In this document: piece after piece, positions 5,680-7,583 of the stretch
Position numbering within the stretch: the first letter of the stretch is position 1
Layout: each line of letters begins with the position of its first letter
DNA from: Methanofastidiosum sp.
GTDB taxonomy: Archaea; Methanobacteriota_B; Thermococci; Methanofastidiosales; Methanofastidiosaceae
Assembly (NCBI GenBank): GCA_013329085.1
Contig: DUKX01000240.1
Span: 1 to 7,583 of the forward strand
Direction of reading: 5' to 3'
DNA length: 7,583 bases
Notes under the pieces: generated by a model
Told to the model about the DNA's origin: nothing
The model's input: only the letters and a program-made list of their open reading frames with translations
Databases searched by the model: none
Position numbers and translations under genes: made by a program

Positions 5680-6351
5680 ATGCTCCCTATTGCAGACGAA
5701 AATTTTTCTGTAGAAAGACCTTATATCACATATGGGTTGATAATCTCAAATATTCTCTTATATGCAATTAATTTTCTTACTGGAGACTCATTAAACAACA
5801 TATTTGCTTTTGTTCCAAAAAATTTTCTTTTAGGCATGGAACCTTGGACAATTATTACTCATCAGTTTATGCATGGTGGATGGGGGCACCTTCTAGGAAA
5901 TATGTGGTTTCTTATAATATTTGGCGACAATATTGAAGCAACTATTGGGAAGGGAAAGTACCTTATTTTTTACCTACTCTGTGGGATTATTGCTGCACTT
6001 TCACATATGGCATTTAATCTTGAGTCAATTATACCAACGGTAGGTGCGTCCGGTGCTATATCAGGGGTTCTAGGGGCATATATAATTCTTTACCCGAAAA
6101 ATAAGATTAGTACAGTAATACCTTTTGGATTTATTAGGATCTATAAAGTTGAAGCTCTTTATTACCTTGTGATATGGTTTGTTCTACAATTAGTATTCAA
6201 TTTTACTGATCCATATGGGGGAGTTGCTTATATGGCGCATCTTGGCGGATTTGTTGGGGGTGCTGTTCTAATAATATTATTTGGGGGAAAAAAGAAAAGA
6301 GCCCAAAATGATTCCCTTTATACGTGGGAGAATCACTATGATAAAGCTTAA
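5680..6351 (+). CDS. Rhomboid-family intramembrane serine protease
   Basis: The 223-residue protein cleaves transmembrane segments of other proteins inside the membrane. It has about six hydrophobic helices. The catalytic serine is Ser124 in GASGAISG, and its partner histidine is His187 in MAHLGGFVGG, the GxxxG-containing last helix. His70 and Asn74 in HGGWGHLLGNMWF match the second-helix residues that build the oxyanion hole of GlpG. All key residues are present, so an active protease is expected. A lysine-rich cytosolic tail follows (GGKKKRAQ, from about 201). The start at ATG 5680 fits the promoter spacing and places the first helix at about residue 16. The last 14 bp overlap the nitroreductase gene, so the two are co-transcribed. 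Substrates are unknown. Confidence 0.94.
   Translation: MLPIADENFSVERPYITYGLIISNILLYAINFLTGDSLNNIFAFVPKNFLLGMEPWTIITHQFMHGGWGHLLGNMWFLIIFGDNIEATIGKGKYLIFYLLCGIIAALSHMAFNLESIIPTVGASGAISGVLGAYIILYPKNKISTVIPFGFIRIYKVEALYYLVIWFVLQLVFNFTDPYGGVAYMAHLGGFVGGAVLIILFGGKKKRAQNDSLYTWENHYDKA
6326..6330 (+). promoter_or_regulatory. Shine-Dalgarno site of the nitroreductase gene
   Basis: GGGAG lies 7 nt before ATG 6338, inside the last codons of the rhomboid gene. It supports 6338 over the in-frame TTG at 6281 as the start, and reinitiation after the rhomboid stop. Confidence 0.65.
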
Positions 6352-6940
6352 AGACCCTATTCATGGCGAAGAGCCTTTTGAATCTCTTTTATACAAAAGA
6401 AGATCAGTACGGAGTTTTAATTCTTCCAAAATTTCATTTCAACAGTTATCGAATCTTCTTTTTGCTGCTTATGGGGTAAGAAATAATGGCCCTTACAAAA
6501 CAGTCCCTTCTGCAGGGGCGTTGTACCCTTTATCAATTTACGTTGCAATTGGAAAAGAATCTCTTGCAGAACTTAAAGCCGGCGTTTATAGATATATGCC
6601 CATTACAAACAGTCTTGAACTTGTTAAAGAGGGGGATACTAGGAGAATTATTGCAATAAGTTGTTTGGGTCAAGCATTTATTTCAAAAGCACCAGTTTCA
6701 ATTATTATTTCTGCTAACTTTGAAAGAATGAAATACAAATACGGCAATCGAGGGATTAGATATGCCATTATAGAATCAGGACATTCATGTCAAAATCTCG
6801 AACTTGCAGCCATATCACTAGGACTTGTTTCATGCCCTGTCGGTGCTTTTTCTGATAACGATATAATTAAAGCCATAGGCCTATCTGATTATGAAATACC
6901 TATTTATGTTGTACCTATCGGATATGAAGAAAAAGAATAA
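6338..6940 (+). CDS. SagB/ThcOx-like nitroreductase-family oxidoreductase
   Basis: This 200-residue cytoplasmic flavoprotein belongs to the nitroreductase fold. RRSVRSF (residues 21-27) is the N-terminal FMN-phosphate binding motif, and PSAGALYPLSIYV (57-69) is the hallmark of the SagB/ThcOx branch, whose best-known members oxidise azolines in peptide natural products. A later HSCQNLELAAISLGL block also fits. No cyclodehydratase, precursor peptide or radical-SAM gene is nearby, so a peptide-modifying role is unsupported; many archaeal relatives stand alone and have no known substrate. The start is ATG 6338, which has an SD and opens with a normal short N-terminus; an upstream TTG would add 19 residues read from the rhomboid tail. 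It is translated with the rhomboid gene through a 14-bp overlap. Confidence 0.9.
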   Translation: MIKLKDPIHGEEPFESLLYKRRSVRSFNSSKISFQQLSNLLFAAYGVRNNGPYKTVPSAGALYPLSIYVAIGKESLAELKAGVYRYMPITNSLELVKEGDTRRIIAISCLGQAFISKAPVSIIISANFERMKYKYGNRGIRYAIIESGHSCQNLELAAISLGLVSCPVGAFSDNDIIKAIGLSDYEIPIYVVPIGYEEKE

Positions 6941-6960
6941 AAATTAAGATTTTTGTTTTC
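6927..6960. terminator. Overlapping convergent terminators
   Basis: The two stop codons are 3 bp apart. On the minus strand, 6943-6927 is T-rich within the end of the nitroreductase gene. On the plus strand, TTTTTGTTTTC at 6950-6960 lies within the end of the facing gene. Each transcript would terminate inside its neighbour's coding sequence. Confidence 0.45.
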
Positions 6961-7583
6961 TAATAAAAGTATCCATCCCAACTTCTATAATTATTGCCAA
7001 GATTATTAGTATCACAGATACTGCAGCTGTCAATGCTACATCATTTTGAATCCCATAAAAAGGGTCTGTTCTCTTAATGTAAATACCTAATAATGCCCAG
7101 ACTATAACAAGACTATATGCCACGTCCTTTCTTGTAATAATCATTAATAGCGTAATAATCAAGGCTACAATAATTACAATCATTGCCCAGATTACTTCAC
7201 TTATTCCAAGTCCATCCCAGTTAATTGTTACAAGAAATGCTGTTACATTTGCAATAGTTGCAACAGTTATCCAGCCAAGGTAAACACTTATTGGAACCTG
7301 GATAAATATTCTTTCTTTTCTTGATACTATTTCTTTCCCTACTCCAAGATTTAGGTATATTTTTAGGAGAGACCCGAATAGAACTAGCGTTATTAGCACT
7401 GATAGTAGTACTTGCTGATAGTGCCATGCAAATATCCAAGACATGTTTGCAAGTCCTGCTAAGAAGAAGTAATATGATGTTTTCTTTATGAAAGGCATTT
7501 TAATTTTTTCTTTTTTGAATAAATCTCTTGCTTGGTAGGCCGCGAACATTATTAATAAAATATAGAGGTTTATGATTAACCCC
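6944..7583 (-). CDS. TspO/MBR-like (tryptophan-rich sensory) membrane protein, 5' partial
   Basis: The frame is open to the window edge, so the N-terminus is missing. The 212 visible complete codons start in GLIINLYILLI, which resembles the end of the first helix of this family, so ATG 7549 is an internal Met and not the start. Further signatures are NMSWIFAWHYQQVLLS and the block VYLGWITVATIANVTAF, then KDVAYSLVIVWALLGIYIK, as in the long proteins annotated as tryptophan-rich sensory proteins. About six or seven hydrophobic helices are visible. TspO proteins bind porphyrins or similar ligands in the membrane, but this long branch is poorly studied and its role is unknown. The promoter is outside the window. 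Confidence 0.75.
   Translation of the reverse strand, partial: GLIINLYILLIMFAAYQARDLFKKEKIKMPFIKKTSYYFFLAGLANMSWIFAWHYQQVLLSVLITLVLFGSLLKIYLNLGVGKEIVSRKERIFIQVPISVYLGWITVATIANVTAFLVTINWDGLGISEVIWAMIVIIVALIITLLMIITRKDVAYSLVIVWALLGIYIKRTDPFYGIQNDVALTAAVSVILIILAIIIEVGMDTFIRKQKS

Noticed and set aside
6281..6337. TTG start for the nitroreductase gene
   Set aside because: It would add residues read from the rhomboid tail and has no supporting SD; ATG 6338 has an SD and a typical N-terminus.
6338..6940. SagB-like gene as part of an azol(in)e peptide cluster
   Set aside because: No YcaO, E1-like partner or precursor peptide is present in the window.
7221..7439. 72-codon minus-strand ORF inside the TspO-like gene
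   Set aside because: It is an alternative frame of a well-supported membrane protein gene and has no family features.

Overview
The window looks like chromosomal DNA of an AT-rich archaeon, most likely a euryarchaeote. The evidence is the TATA-box promoters, several with an A-rich BRE-like stretch, about 25 bp upstream of start codons with no Shine-Dalgarno (SD) site. Other pointers are a pyruvoyl-dependent arginine decarboxylase of the archaeal type, a free-standing AlaX editing protein, and a PAS sensor whose kinase-like tail has no phospho-acceptor histidine and no ATPase domain. A methanogen-related lineage such as Methanofastidiosa is a guess; nothing here is diagnostic of a genus. I saw no tRNA, rRNA, CRISPR array, insertion sequence or phage module.

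Layout. Bases 1-128 hold a promoter and a leader that can fold into a long hairpin. Next is an NSS-family sodium-dependent amino-acid transporter (129-1465) with a frameshift near codon 51, then an AlaX-type alanyl-tRNA editing gene (1516-2236) frameshifted at a run of eight A. An EamA/DMT transporter (2267-3151) follows. A 31-codon ORF with a CxxCxxxCP iron-sulfur motif (3198-3293) sits under its own TATA box. Then come a triple-PAS protein (3399-4781) and, convergent to it, pyruvoyl-dependent arginine decarboxylase on the minus strand (4860-5405). An AT-rich divergent intergenic region (5406-5679) separates it from a rhomboid protease (5680-6351), which overlaps a SagB-like nitroreductase (6338-6940). 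The window ends in a convergent TspO/MBR-like membrane protein (6944-7583, minus) whose N-terminus lies beyond the edge.

How the genes work together. Most are single-gene transcription units. Only the rhomboid-nitroreductase pair is clearly coupled, by a 14-bp overlap with an SD site inside the upstream gene. The AlaX and EamA genes are close but appear to have separate starts. There is no evidence for one integrated pathway; the content is housekeeping (tRNA proofreading, polyamine synthesis), small-molecule transport, sensing and membrane proteolysis.

The points most worth checking are the two neighbouring frameshifts (real decay or sequencing error), the transporter leader hairpin whose three non-Watson-Crick positions are all G-U pairs on the transcribed strand, the recurrent leaderless-promoter geometry, and the tiny cysteine-motif ORF. 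I did not find a convincing new multi-gene system.
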